A stretch of DNA of 64,000 bases. Origin: Immersiella caudata. Lineage: Eukaryota > Ascomycota > Sordariomycetes > Sordariales > Lasiosphaeriaceae. The notes beneath the pieces are model-generated. The model was not told the origin of the DNA, did not search any database, and saw only the letters and a list, made by a program, of their open reading frames with translations. Below, one piece after another: positions 1 to 10,979 of this stretch (position 1 is its first letter; each line of letters opens with the position of its first letter). The stretch spans positions 3,534,001-3,598,000 of the forward strand of contig JAULSU010000007.1 of NCBI GenBank assembly GCA_030512335.1, in the 5' to 3' direction. The translations under genes and the position numbers were made by a program.

Positions 1-353
1 TGAGCGACATACTTTCGGCCGCGGAGCGGGAGAGCGCCGGGCAATCGGGACGGCCATCCCTACCCCCTATTTGCCGCAGGGTCTTGGAGTGTAGCGTGTT
101 AGTGGCGCCCTTCCCGAACCGCCGGAACGGCACCAGTCACCAGGTACGGAACGGTCTTCACCGTCGCTCCACGGTGCGCCCTTGGAGAAACAGGGGGATA
201 TCTCACCATTAAATCGAGCGCATCGCAGTTGGACATAGTGCTGATAATGTGATTTCAGGAGAAGACGGTCGTTGCATCTTCTGCTACTTGCACCCGTGCT
301 CAATAACTACTGTTTTGGGTTCGCCACGTTACCAACCTTAATACGCCGCCAAG
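1..353. other. Upstream region of the Spt10-like gene
   Basis: No supportable gene. Short open frames on both strands lack family resemblance. The stretch probably carries the promoter and 5' leader of the plus-strand gene that starts at 354. Confidence 0.5.
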
Positions 354-2657
354 ATGCCGCCTCCCGCCATGCTGGAAGACCCGTCCGCGGCCACGATTTA
401 CCGTGTCTCGGGCGAGGCCCCTTTTTTGGATCCCGCCAACCCGGCTCTGCCGCCCGGCGTCGCCCCTCGCCGTGTAACACTCCGGGACCGGCAGACGGTT
501 GCTACCCTCATCCCTTTCGCATCGCGCCACCAGGTCCCGGATTCGCTCCTCCGCTATCTCAATGACCAGTTCAACCAGGAGATCGATCGTGGCGACACCT
601 ACCCGATGATGAACACCCTGCCTCTGGACAAGTTCGCCCGGTACTGGTTCCAGAACTTCGCTGGCATCATGCTCTTGGGTGATATCGAAAGCGCCGAGGA
701 CCTCGTCGAGGGCATGGACTGGTCCAAAGAGTGCTTAGGTACCTTTTACATCAAGCCCAACTACCCAGGACGCAGCAGCCATATTTGCAACGCCGGCTTC
801 ATCGTTACTGACGCCTCCCGCAACCGCGGTGTCGGTCGACTGATGGGCGAGACGTACCTCGAATGGGCGCCTAAGCTCGGGTACACCTACTCCGTCTTCA
901 ATCTTGTGTACGAGACCAATGTGGCATCCTGCAAGATTTGGGACGCGCTCGGATTTAAGCGCATCGGGCGTGTCAAGGGCGCCGGCGATCTCAAGAGCCA
1001 CCCGGACCGGCTGGTGGATGCCATCATCTTTGGACGCGATCTGGGCGACGCAGCTGGCGGTGTGGGCAGCGAAGAACTTGTGAGTGAAGAACGTTTCGAC
1101 AAGATCAAGTTCTACCTCAAATACGGCCGATATCCAAACGGGGCTGACCGGGCCGAAAAAAGCAGACTTCGTAGCGCCGCGATGCACTACAAGCTGCTCG
1201 ACGGGGACATCCTCATGCTCAAAGACAAGGAGGTCATTTCGGATCCGCAGCGCCAGATCGAGATCGCCCGCAAGGTGCACAACCAAAGCCACGCCGGCAT
1301 CAACAAGTCCACGGCAACTATAGCCGAGCACTACCACTGGAGTCGCATAAAGGAGACGGTCTCGGAAGTAATTAGGCAGTGTTATGAATGCAAAGAAGTG
1401 GGCAAGGCCTCGGCCTCCCAAGCTCAGCAGCCGTCCATAGCCAGTGCAACAACCAATGGCCTGAAACGGCCTAACCCAGATGCCTCCTCAGGCGCTCCCG
1501 GCTCCAAGCGCGCGTCTCCGAGCCCGTCGAGCTCCGCGCCGTTGGTCGATTCCATAAGCACCGGACCTTCCCGGCCACCGTTGTCATCCTTGCCGGACCC
1601 GGCACATCTAAGCCCCTTTTCGTTATCGTCTCACCACCAGTACGCCGATCCCGGTGAAGATATGCCCATGATAACACCCCCGGCTCACTCTTTACCACGG
1701 GTTGCCGACCCCTCAATGTCGAGCCACCATGGAAGCATCGCCGCACATGTGCACAACCCAATGCTCCAGGATTCGTCCTCCTCTCTCAATCCTCTCCACC
1801 CTCCGGCCCACCACCAACACCATCAACACCACCACACGAACCACTCACCAGTCGCACTACCGCCTCTGTCGGATACACACGTATCCGTGTCCGTACCAGT
1901 CCCCGTATCCGTCTACCAACCCATCGACCCGCAGATCATCAGTCAACCGCCTGGTACCAGCGATCCCCACGCCCACGCTCATGCCAACTTACATCCCCAT
2001 CACCACCCCCACCATCACTACTCTTCTTTCGACGACCACCCTTCCTCACATCACCATCATCACCACCATGCACACGACCCCGATCCCGACACCTTCCAAG
2101 CCCTCCTCAATGCAACAGACGAGGACATGGTTGGTGTCGGCGTGGGTGTCAGCACGGTAGGCGTGGTGAATCCCACCAGCGCATCGACTAATCATCACGC
2201 CCTCCACCACCCCAGCCACGACCATCATCGACCCAGGACACAGGAAGAAGACGATGCCGAGCAAGCTGCCGTGGATCGCGACATGGAGATGCTGATCGAG
2301 CAACCCCAAGATGAGGACGATGAGCAAGGGCAGGGTCAGGGACAAACACAAGGACAACCAACAAACCAGCAGCTGCCCCAGCCTCGAGATCTCCAAATAC
2401 CAGGGTCAGTAGCCATGATGATTGACAACTCGGGACCAACTGGCGACATCAACCTCCTATTGAGCAACGGGCTAGCCAGCGGAAGTGGAAGCACCAGTTT
2501 AGGCGTGAGCAGCACCAGTAGATCAGGAGGTGGAAGCGGCAGTAAGATGGACGTCAGCCACCTACTTTCTGCGCATAGCGATGACGATGACAAGGATGAT
2601 GGGATACCCAAAGGGAGGTCTATATACGATATAAAGTACGATTTATCGGGTCCGTAA
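354..2657 (+). CDS. SPT10: Spt10-like protein: GNAT acetyltransferase domain plus integrase-type H2C2 zinc finger
   Basis: Single-exon gene of 767 residues starting at the first in-frame ATG. Residues about 40-225 form a GNAT (acetyl-CoA) domain, with the acceptor-loop stretch SRNRGVGRLMGE and the typical NVASCKIWDALGFKRIG end. Residues about 297-350 form an HHCC finger of the retroviral-integrase type, with histidines in HNQSHAG and EHYHW and cysteines in RQCYECKE. GNAT followed by an H2C2 finger is the architecture of yeast Spt10, a nuclear regulator that binds histone gene upstream elements. The second half (from about residue 360) is disordered, rich in Ser, Pro and His, with several poly-His runs and a Gln/Gly stretch. 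It is longer than yeast Spt10 (about 640 residues), mainly through this tail. Assignment rests on domain order. An active acetyltransferase role is inferred, not shown. It converges on CCT7. Confidence 0.82.
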   Translation: MPPPAMLEDPSAATIYRVSGEAPFLDPANPALPPGVAPRRVTLRDRQTVATLIPFASRHQVPDSLLRYLNDQFNQEIDRGDTYPMMNTLPLDKFARYWFQNFAGIMLLGDIESAEDLVEGMDWSKECLGTFYIKPNYPGRSSHICNAGFIVTDASRNRGVGRLMGETYLEWAPKLGYTYSVFNLVYETNVASCKIWDALGFKRIGRVKGAGDLKSHPDRLVDAIIFGRDLGDAAGGVGSEELVSEERFDKIKFYLKYGRYPNGADRAEKSRLRSAAMHYKLLDGDILMLKDKEVISDPQRQIEIARKVHNQSHAGINKSTATIAEHYHWSRIKETVSEVIRQCYECKEVGKASASQAQQPSIASATTNGLKRPNPDASSGAPGSKRASPSPSSSAPLVDSISTGPSRPPLSSLPDPAHLSPFSLSSHHQYADPGEDMPMITPPAHSLPRVADPSMSSHHGSIAAHVHNPMLQDSSSSLNPLHPPAHHQHHQHHHTNHSPVALPPLSDTHVSVSVPVPVSVYQPIDPQIISQPPGTSDPHAHAHANLHPHHHPHHHYSSFDDHPSSHHHHHHHAHDPDPDTFQALLNATDEDMVGVGVGVSTVGVVNPTSASTNHHALHHPSHDHHRPRTQEEDDAEQAAVDRDMEMLIEQPQDEDDEQGQGQGQTQGQPTNQQLPQPRDLQIPGSVAMMIDNSGPTGDINLLLSNGLASGSGSTSLGVSSTSRSGGGSGSKMDVSHLLSAHSDDDDKDDGIPKGRSIYDIKYDLSGP

Positions 2658-3031
2658 CTGCCGCTCACGTTACGGGATACGTCGACGAGATATGATGTCC
2701 TGGCGCCAAAAAAAAAAAAAGGATAATAGATTAGGAAAGCGGACAAGAATGAGCCGCCCGATCGCTTAGAAGGCAAGGGCTGTATTGTATTATACAAATC
2801 AGCCGAAAGAATCATCATTGAAATAGGCCTTTTTGTGACCTCAGATATGAGACAAAGGCTGTCACGGAAGGCTGTCACGGAAAGCCGGTTTCTTATATGG
2901 ATATTCGCTGATCACATCTTACTCCAGACAATCCCACAGACAATACGCACAAGGTTTGCACAAGAGCTCCTTTTATTTTCATTGATCTCGTATCATTTAC
3001 AAGATTCCTTTCTCTTGTCTCTATTAACCCA
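2658..3031. other. Convergent 3' intergenic region
   Basis: Shared 3' flank of the Spt10-like gene and CCT7, with a 13-base A run near 2707 and AT-rich stretches suited to 3' UTRs. No gene seen. Confidence 0.5.
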
Positions 3032-4891
3032 CTACCGTCTGGGCATTCCCCGACCACGTCCACGCAGCGCCCTCTGGGCCGCTCCAGGAGGGAGCCCTCT
3101 GCCAGGGGCTTGGGGCGCCTGGCTCTGCTCGTTGCGGATAGTCTCATCAACACCCAGAATGAGGCATGCGGCCTCGGTCGCGGCCTGGAGAGCGTTGACC
3201 TTCACCAGGGCAGGCTCCCAGACGAAACGCTCCATCATGTCGGTGACGCCTTCGTTCTGGAAGTCCACACCAGCCCAGACGTTTCCTCGCCTGTGCTCCA
3301 CACGCAGTCGGTTGAGAATGTCGGTGGCGTCGAAGCCGGCGTTGTCGCACAGCTGTCGGGGGATAATCTCAAGCGCCTTCGCAAAGCTCTTGATGATAGC
3401 TTGCTGCTTATGGGGGACGTCGCGATCGGCGAAACGGTGCAGATAGGCGGAAATCTCCATCTCCACAGCACCACCACCACCAACAATAGTCTTGTTGCGG
3501 ATAGCGCGCTTGACAATCATGATGGCATCGTGAAGCGAGCGCTCAACTTCGGCAATAAATTGCTCAGCACCACCGCGCAGGACCAGGGTGCATGTCTTGG
3601 CCTCGGGGCAGTCCTCAAAGAAGTTGAAACGCTCGCCACCGATTTGACGCTCCTCGAAACAGCCGCAAACGCCGAGGTGCTCGGGGCGGATGTCGGAACA
3701 GGTGCTCTGGATAGTGGCGCCTGTTGCCTGAACGATGCGCTCCATGTCGTCGCTTGAGACACGACCAGCGCAGAAGACATCGCGGTCGGCGAAGAACTGT
3801 GTGGCCAAATCACCGATCGGGAGCTTGGAGAGGACAACCTTGGCTCCCGTGGCATGGACAGCCTCGAGCTTCTTGAAGATAATTTGCCACTCGGCATCAA
3901 CGATGGCCTGGTACTCCGAGACCTGCTCGACGCGCACCTCGGCGTTGTCCTTTTCCGCCTTGAGCTCGAGCTCGACGTTGAGGCAGACGATCTTGGGCTT
4001 CTTGAACGACTTGGGTTGTTGCTCAAAACCGGCGTACGAGAACGTTTTCTTGAAGGCGACACCGTTAACGAAGAGAGAGTCGGTCAGCGAACCACCAGGG
4101 ATCTTCTTTATGCCTATTAACTTTTCGTTGAGATCTTCTTGGTCGAGGGAGAGGACGGCGTCGACGACCACTGCGCAGTTTGTTAGCGTAATTCCCCAAC
4201 ATCACTCGTGGGAGAAGGGCCGCACTCACTCTTCGTAAAGAACTCGGTGTTCCTCTTGATGAGCTTGCTCGTCATGGCAGTGGCGGCCAGCTTGCTCAGC
4301 GTTTCCCTGCGGTTCGCCTCGCTCGTGTTGATGGAGATTTCCTTAATCTTGTTGACGGCCATGGACGATGCTCTCCTCAGGCCCTTGATTATGATCTGTG
4401 AGCTCACACCCTGCTCGACATGCTCCTTGATCTCCTTCAGAATCTCTCCCGCCAAGACCACGACCGATGTTGTGCCGTCTCCAACTTCCGCATCTTGTGA
4501 CCGGGCGATGTCGACGAGGATGCGCGCGGCGGGGTGGACAATGTCCAAAAGCTTCGTGAGGTCAGCGGAACGGTCCGACTCAAAATATTCCACTCGGCGG
4601 CGCGGGGCGCACCTTCATCACGGTAGCTCCATCGTTGGTAATGGTCTGTCTCCCGTTCTCATCCACCATTAATAGATCGCCGCCATAGGGACCCAAAGTA
4701 GACTTTATCGTCGCTTGGACAGCCAGGCAGGCGTTGATGTTGGAGATAATCTGTCCCTTGCCCTGGGAGGCATCCGTTCCTGCAAAGGTAGGGAGTCAGT
4801 ACGGAAGCGGGCGCACGGCAAGGAGGGGATGGAGGGGCTACTGACCCTCTTTTAGGACGATAATGGTGGGTGTTTGGCCGCCGAAAGACAT
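3032..4891 (-). CDS. CCT7: T-complex protein 1 subunit eta (CCT7), cytosolic chaperonin
   Basis: Four exons on the minus strand: 4846-4891, 4613-4779, 4230-4551 and 3032-4170, separated by introns of 66, 61 and 59 bp. They give 557 residues, the usual CCT length. The product is one of eight subunits of the TRiC/CCT ring that folds actin, tubulin and other proteins with ATP. Visible group II chaperonin signatures are the N-terminal MSFGGQTPTIIVLKEG, NDGATVMK, the ATP-binding GDGTTSVVVLAGE, FFTKMVVDAV across an exon junction, and VGGGGAVEMEIS. The eta-type C-terminus is glycine/arginine-rich and ends RGRGRGMPRR. All splice sites are GT-AG and keep frame (1674 coding bases). I chose the start because MSFGGQTP is the conserved eta N-terminus. 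Confidence 0.96.
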
Positions 4892-7575
4892 GTTTGCAAG
4901 GCGACAAGCAAATTTGGGGGTGGTGCGAGTCGGGACAGAGCTGCGGTCGGTCTCTGCAAACGTGAGGTCGTGTGTGGGGAGAAGCGGAGAGCAGATCGTC
5001 AGAGCTCGCGGGCGGTGGGCTGGAGGAGCTCCCAAAAAAATATTGAAGCCTTCGCACTGCTAGGCAGGAGCTTGCAGCACGCCCGCTGCGTCAATGGACC
5101 GTGCGCTCTTGGCTCACGTGCAGTTTCCCGTGATACCCCTGAGACTGACCACCAACGTCAACTTCGGGCTGTGGATCATCATGCATTATTCATTTGCTCT
5201 TCTGAGCTGCCCAACCAACCCCTGGCAGTCCTAGAATCCACTTTTGATCCAGTCATACCGCAATTTATCTTCCTAGAGGTTCGAAATTTCCCAATACATT
5301 CAGATCCCATTGTCAGCACTCGGACGGCACGGGATTCTCTCTGGCTACAAGACTAGGAGTCGACTCCTCGAACTTACACGTAGACGGACAGCGCTCTTAA
5401 ATTTTAGATAAATTCGAAACCGTGCAGAAGTTGACGATCTTCAGGAATTCCATATTTTTTTTCATTGGCCCGAGTCGAATTTCACATCTACCTACCTAGG
5501 TAAAATACGTGTAGCCATATCGCGACCTCCTACCTCAGCTGCCCAGCTATGGTTGATACACTCTACCCATGCCAGGCAGGCAAACTGAACACAAGACATG
5601 TCGGGATTTCAAGACGGCGGAAAGCAATTTGAATAGACCGTCATGGGATCACAAAAGAGGCAACTCGAAGAACATTTGAAAAGGCGAAAGCCACGTCTAG
5701 CTGAAGATGACATTCAACGAGTATGACATTAAACGAGCACCTGGTAGAAAGCCGCAGGGCAAGATATCATGCGCCTTCAGAATGACAAGAAGCCCGCTGG
5801 ACGCGGGATATGCCCGTGCGTGTCTCTCCGCCTTTCACCCGGGCAGTATCTGTCCAGCCGGGTAGAGACTATACCAGGGAACAAGCAAGTCAGCGACACT
5901 ACCATCAGCCGCCATCCCATTTCGACCACCACGTCAATCAAGCCTCCAAATTACAGAGCTACTTCCGGCAGACAACGCCAGAGTCATCCATTTTGATGCC
6001 AAGCTAGCCAAGAGTCTCGGTAACTCGTCGAAAACGATGTAGGGAGGGACACAGCTGCAAGAGACGGGATGCTCGGATTCAAGTTCGGACCATTTGTCAA
6101 TCGCGAAATCTCCGAACTCCCGTCATCTTTGCTTGTATAACCACATGAATTCCATTAACCTTTTTTCATTTTTGCTCCGAGATATCCGGTCATCGCCACG
6201 GCTTCTCACAGCCGTTCACCCACGTTTTCACGATTCGCCAGTATCGCGGCCAGTAGACACGCTGCCCTTGCCGAACTCGTCGGTTTCGGCTGAACCTTCG
6301 CACTTGGGGCTCTCAGCCTCGACGACAACGATTCCCACCGTTGAGATGCAGCCGTTGTGTTTTTTTTGGCTTGTCATTTTCAGTTTTCATACTTCTCTTT
6401 TTTTGTACACAACGCAGGGCCTTGATGATTGTGTTGTTATATACGTATCATTTGTTTGCGGCTTGAAGCCATGGAACACAAATCCAAACCCAAATCTCCG
6501 AGATATTCGTTCCTAACATTTCGAGTTTAGGACCTAGACAGCGGGGACCGCTGAGGTTGACGACTATGCCAGACAATCCAAACCCAGACACAGCCACAAG
6601 ACGGACTCAGGGTCCTGAGGGAGTCCCAATGCCTGAGATTCGATCTTAGATAAATCTGCGCAGCACTTTGCCCCAGCCGCGAAACAAGAACGAACTCGAT
6701 CTCATTGGGCAAGACAAAACACCTAACGAGGTTCTCCACGACCGTCTCCCCAGGCTCGCTCGAGAATCGCGACAGCTCTGAGCTCTACTTCCGGTTCTGA
6801 TTTGATACGTTCTTAGATAACGATTCAGACTGCATGGTCTAGGAACTGGAGGGCATTTGGGAGTAACGATTGGCAGCATTGAGCACTGCTGGCTGAAACG
6901 GCGTGGGAGGCTGAGGCTTCCAAAGATGCCGCAGATATAAAGCGACTTGACGGAAATGCCTGTAAACAACATCAAACTGTGGCCCGTATGATGTATTTCG
7001 TGGTATTAGCCCTTCGGAAGGGGCGGTGGTTAACTCTGGTTAACTCTGGTTGGAGATATGAATGGGGCGAGGGGCCTCTCCCTTAGTCATACGATTGATG
7101 GCGGGTCCATTGCACTTCCAACGGATGAGGTGGATGGCAAGACACACCGCGGTTTGAAGAGCAAGGGGACAGGGCAAGCAGCAGGGCTTGGTGACATACT
7201 TTGAGTTTGCCTGGCAGTTCGGGCGTTGGATGGACATCCAGTTGGTGCAGCGGCCTGGCTATCCTGCGCAGAGTGAGTGCCCTGAAGATGTACCCGAGGA
7301 CGTTCGTCAGCGACGAAGGTTTGACATGAAGGATTGAAGCAGAGAAGACGAGAAGCAAATGGAGAGAAAAGCAGTATTGTCCACATCAAGTGCTAGAATT
7401 GGTGACTATGGTCTATGATCCCATTTTACTGAGAAATCCCATTGCCGTGCCGTTTTCCGTGGTTGCCAGATTTTGCCGTGCAAAAGTCAATCATGATCTC
7501 ATTGCGTGAGGAATCGTCAACCCGTCAAAACCCATGCCAACCGAGCACAAACGCCAAGAATAACCCGTCGCACTC
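4892..7575. other. Long gene-poor stretch
   Basis: About 2.7 kb between the CCT7 start and the RPS26 stop. Open frames here are under 160 codons, occur on both strands and resemble no family I know. A short direct repeat (ttaactctgg twice) lies near 7030. Part must be the CCT7 promoter and the RPS26 3' UTR. I see no tRNA, but a covariance-model scan was not possible. Confidence 0.45.
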
Positions 7576-8238
7576 TCAAGTGGTCTTAGCACCCTGAGTC
7601 GGGGTCACCTTCTTGCCGTCCTTGTTGTAGCGCACACGCGGGGGAGGAGCACGGTTGCGGCGGCCCTCGGTAGAGCGGACACTAGAGAGTCTCTGTCAGC
7701 GGACGAGTTCTGTTGTCGGGGGTATCGGGTACTATGCGGCGGAGGTTCGACCAAGGTTCTTCTCAGCCACCCGCGTCGCCGAGAAGGCAGACGCGGTTGT
7801 CCCCGCCAGCAGGACAAACGTACCGGACAATCTTGCCGTGAATGGCGCAAGAGACGCAGTACTGCAGCTTGAGGTACATCTTGGGAACCGTGTACTCGGC
7901 GAACACCGAGGCGTCCGAGATATCACCTGTGAAGGAGCATGTTAGCGGTATGTCTTGCGGGGCGCGGGGGGGTCTCTGTCGAGTCGAGGGTCGAATTGCG
8001 CAAACGCATGGCGTTCAGAAGTACGTACGGATAGCAGCAGACTCAACCATGTTGCGGATGGTGAAGCGCTTGATGGCCTTGTCCTTGGGGGTGCATCGCG
8101 AGCAGTTGGAGCACCGGATGGGCTTGACGTGGCCGCGGCCTGGAGGGACTTGTCAGTATTGCGAACTGGCAATCGATGTCGACGTCGGAGGTGCTCACCC
8201 TTCTTGTTGCGACCGTTGTTCTTTCTCTTCTTGACCAT
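7576..8238 (-). CDS. RPS26: 40S ribosomal protein eS26
   Basis: Four exons (8199-8238, 8029-8139, 7824-7926, 7576-7681) yield 119 residues, standard for eS26. The start MVKKRKNNGRNKKG, the zinc-type cysteines in CSNCSRC and YCVSCAIHGK, and the Arg/Pro-rich end RRNRAPPPRVRY are diagnostic. eS26 sits near the mRNA exit channel of the small ribosomal subunit. The first coding exon is only 40 bases. Introns of 59, 102 and 142 bp all begin GT and end AG, and junctions restore the conserved residues (KKG/RGHVK, AAI/R/DISDA, IV/R/VRSTE). It is transcribed away from the ubiquitin-eS31 gene, so the two ribosomal genes share an upstream region. Confidence 0.96.
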
Positions 8239-8839
8239 CTTGACTGATATCCCGAGTGCTCTGAGGTTCTCAAGGTTGTGTGAAGGAAGCAGGTATTTAC
8301 AAAGAGGTCGGTTTGCCCACGAAAAGATTGGCGTGCCGCGGTGCCCCACCTGCCATCTGTGGGTCCCAAAGCGGTAAGGTCAATTCCAGGGCAAGCCCGC
8401 AGAGAAGCCCTAAAGGCGAGGGCACCAGTCAGCTGACATGCCGCTTCCAAATGTGGGGCGACTGCCAAAAAGTTCATCTTGATTGCGCTGCCACCGAAAT
8501 TCGCCCTCCTCCATCAAGCACAATCTTCACAAACATCACAGATTGCTGAGGAAGACACTCGTGTCTAGGTACGTCTGCGCGATGTTTCGATCCCCTTGGG
8601 CTTCTATTGCCCGATTTCCTTCATCACCATGATACCCGATCTTGTACTCGACTCTCCCACCGCTAACGCCTCGTTCGATTCCTCTGGACGTTTTGTGCGC
8701 GGAATTGGCGAGGCGGCGGCGGCAGCACCATGAGCAGCCAAGCGGCTGCTCAACCCTCACCCCTCCAATCCACGCCGCGCGACAAGAAGCTTTCCCTCCT
8801 TTGCGTCTAACACTTCCTCACCACTCTCAGTAGGCAATC
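8239..8839. promoter_or_regulatory. Bidirectional promoter between two ribosomal protein genes
   Basis: A 601-bp region separates the divergent start codons of RPS26 and the ubiquitin-eS31 gene. The plus-strand side just before 8840 is CT-rich (8760-8830), common in strongly expressed ascomycete genes. Sharing of control elements is inferred from the geometry alone. Confidence 0.6.
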
Positions 8840-9365
8840 ATGCAGATCTTCGTGAAGACCCTCACGGGCAAGACTATCACCCTTGAGGTGGAGTCGTCCG
8901 ACACCATCGATAATGTGAAGTCCAAGATCCAGGACAAGGAGGGCATCCCTCCGGACCAGCAGCGCCTCATCTTCGCCGGCAAGCAGCTTGAGGACGGCCG
9001 CACCCTCTCCGACTACAACATCCAGAAGGAGAGCACCCTCCACCTCGTGCTGCGACTGCGTGGTGGTGGTAAGAAGCGCAAGAAGAAGGTGTACACCACC
9101 CCTAAGAAAATCAAGCACAAGCGGAAGAAGACCAAGCTGGCTGTCCTCAAGTACTACAAGGTCGACTCCGATGGCAAGATCGAGCGCCTTCGCCGCGAGT
9201 GCCCCAACGACACCGTATGTTTGGACTTGATGGAACTTTGCAGAAAGTGGCAATTCGCTGACATATCATTCGCAGTGCGGTGCCGGTGTTTTCATGGCTG
9301 CCATGCAGGATCGCCAGTACTGCGGCCGCTGCCACCTTACCTACGTCTTCGACAAGAGCTCTTAG
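8840..9365 (+). CDS. RPS31: Ubiquitin-40S ribosomal protein eS31 fusion
   Basis: Two exons (8840-9214 and 9276-9365, 61-bp intron) encode 154 residues. Residues 1-76 are ubiquitin, from [18 protein letters not shown] to LVLRLRGG. Residues 77-154 are eS31 (S27a) with a Lys/Arg-rich start, [20 protein letters not shown], and four zinc-binding cysteines ([25 protein letters not shown]). The fusion is cleaved after the Gly-Gly pair to release ubiquitin and the ribosomal protein. The intron falls within the zinc ribbon; removing it joins PNDT to CGAGV. Yeast calls this gene RPS31/UBI3 and animals RPS27A. Confidence 0.97.
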
Positions 9366-9617
9366 ATGTTGGACGGGTTGCTTGGTGTTTAAGGGTTGCT
9401 AGGTTTGGGTTGCGCATTGAGCTGGGACGATTACGGTCACACAACGGTCACATCTACGGCGTTTATGTACCAGGAAGGAAATTCTCTGGTTCTCCCTAGC
9501 GAGGAAATGCAAAAGGGACGGGCAACTGCGGACTTCACAATACTCTGGTTCCTCTGCTTGAATGTGCATATGCTGTGCTTGCATCCCGCAATGTCTCGAT
9601 GTCCTGTGCTCTGCTAC

Positions 9618-10979
9618 CTAATTGTTCGGAAACCCGTTTTTCAGATTCTCATACTTGGTATGGGGATAGTCGATGCAGTTCTCCTCGAACTTCAACGCCT
9701 GCGGCCCACCCAAGACCTCGACAACATTCCCAATGAGGCTGTCACATCCCGGCTTGTCGGCGCTGCTCTCCCACCACATCCCTCCTCCCAACCCGCGTTC
9801 CTTGATGAACTCTGCCTTTTTCCTCGCCATTGGCACCGTGTCATAGCTCACCATCACCCTCCGCCCAGGATGATAGCAATACGTCGCCCCCGCACTACGA
9901 TCCTCAAGCACCGTTGCCCCCTCCAGCGGCAACTTCTTGTAATCGTGCACCCCATTCTCCCACGTCCCCTCGCCCACACCGCTGTACCCACATCCCGGTC
10001 CGTCCGTATTCTCAAACGCCCGCCCGTACAGCGGCATTCCCATCACAATCTTCCCCGGCGCCACCCCCCGCGAGACATAATACTCTACCGCCTGCGCCGT
10101 GTTAAACGGCGTGTCCTTGCCCCCGTGCTCCCGGCACGGAAATAAATTCGCCTGGTGTCCCGCCACGCTGTCCCACGACCCGGCGTAGTCGTACGCCATG
10201 AGGTTCCAGAAGTCGAGGTAGCGGTCCATCCCGGCGAGGTCGAGCTTCTCGTAGTTGGGGGCGCCAGCGGGAGAAGCAACGGTGAGTTCGAAGTGCGGGC
10301 GGCCGGGGACGGTGGCGGCGTAGGCGTCGAGCGCGGAGCGACATGCTGCAAGGAGGGATACGTAGTCTGCGGCCTGCGCGGCGTTTTGGGGGTATTCCCA
10401 GTCGATGTCTAGACCGTCGAGGCCGAGCGTGGCGAGGAGCTGGACGGCGGATTCGGCGAACTTGGCGCGCCCCGCGGGAGTGGAGGCGGGCGCGGCGAAG
10501 TTGGAGGAGTAGGTCCATCCGCCGATGGAGAGGAGGAGCTTGAGGTTGCGGTTGCGACGCTTGAGGAGGTTGAGCTGCTTGAGGCAGCCGTAGAGGTTGG
10601 TGCCGACGTCATTCCAGCTGTCACCTTCCCAGTGGATGTCGGTGTCGGCCCAGGAGTCAGTCGTGTAGACTTCGCCGGATTCCGGGCGCACGTTGGCGAA
10701 GGCGTAGAGGATGTGGGTGAGGTTTTGGACGGGGAGGTCTTGCGGGCGGTGTTGGCGCGCGTAGATGGCCCAGTTGACAAAGTAGGCGACCGAGCGGTAG
10801 CCCGGGGTGTATCCGCCGCCCATGGTGGTTTCTTGTTTGGGGGGTGAAAGGGGGTGTTGGTGGTGAGGTTCAGGTGGGGGCGGCGGGGTAGCGATTCGAG
10901 AGCTCAGGTACGCGCCGAGGATGAGAGCTGCGAGTGATGAGGTGACGAGGGCGAGGGTTTGTCGTGGTGCAAACGGCAT
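9618..10979 (-). CDS. GH18 family chitinase with N-terminal signal anchor
   Basis: Single exon, 453 residues. The GH18 catalytic motif DGLDIDWEYP (DxxDxDxE, Glu as proton donor) is intact near residue 190, and the substrate-binding strands LLLSIGGWTYSS and FWNLMAYDYAGSWD are present. An N-terminal hydrophobic segment (about residues 8-27, LALVTSSLAALILGAYL) followed by a Pro/His linker suggests a signal anchor or uncleaved signal, not a simple secreted form. The domain most resembles fungal subgroup A (class V) chitinases, starting YRSVAYFVNWAIYARQHRP. It hydrolyses chitin for wall remodelling or nutrition. No carbohydrate-binding module is visible. The gene has very GC-rich third positions. 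Confidence 0.92.
   Translation of the reverse strand: MPFAPRQTLALVTSSLAALILGAYLSSRIATPPPPPEPHHQHPLSPPKQETTMGGGYTPGYRSVAYFVNWAIYARQHRPQDLPVQNLTHILYAFANVRPESGEVYTTDSWADTDIHWEGDSWNDVGTNLYGCLKQLNLLKRRNRNLKLLLSIGGWTYSSNFAAPASTPAGRAKFAESAVQLLATLGLDGLDIDWEYPQNAAQAADYVSLLAACRSALDAYAATVPGRPHFELTVASPAGAPNYEKLDLAGMDRYLDFWNLMAYDYAGSWDSVAGHQANLFPCREHGGKDTPFNTAQAVEYYVSRGVAPGKIVMGMPLYGRAFENTDGPGCGYSGVGEGTWENGVHDYKKLPLEGATVLEDRSAGATYCYHPGRRVMVSYDTVPMARKKAEFIKERGLGGGMWWESSADKPGCDSLIGNVVEVLGGPQALKFEENCIDYPHTKYENLKNGFPNN

Noticed and set aside
735..1421. 228-codon minus-strand frame inside the Spt10-like gene
   Set aside because: It is the antisense shadow of the GNAT and zinc-finger coding region, which has clear family motifs on the plus strand.
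4874..5356. 160-codon plus-strand frame upstream of CCT7
   Set aside because: It starts inside the antisense of CCT7 exon 1, lacks domains and has arbitrary composition; more likely promoter DNA.
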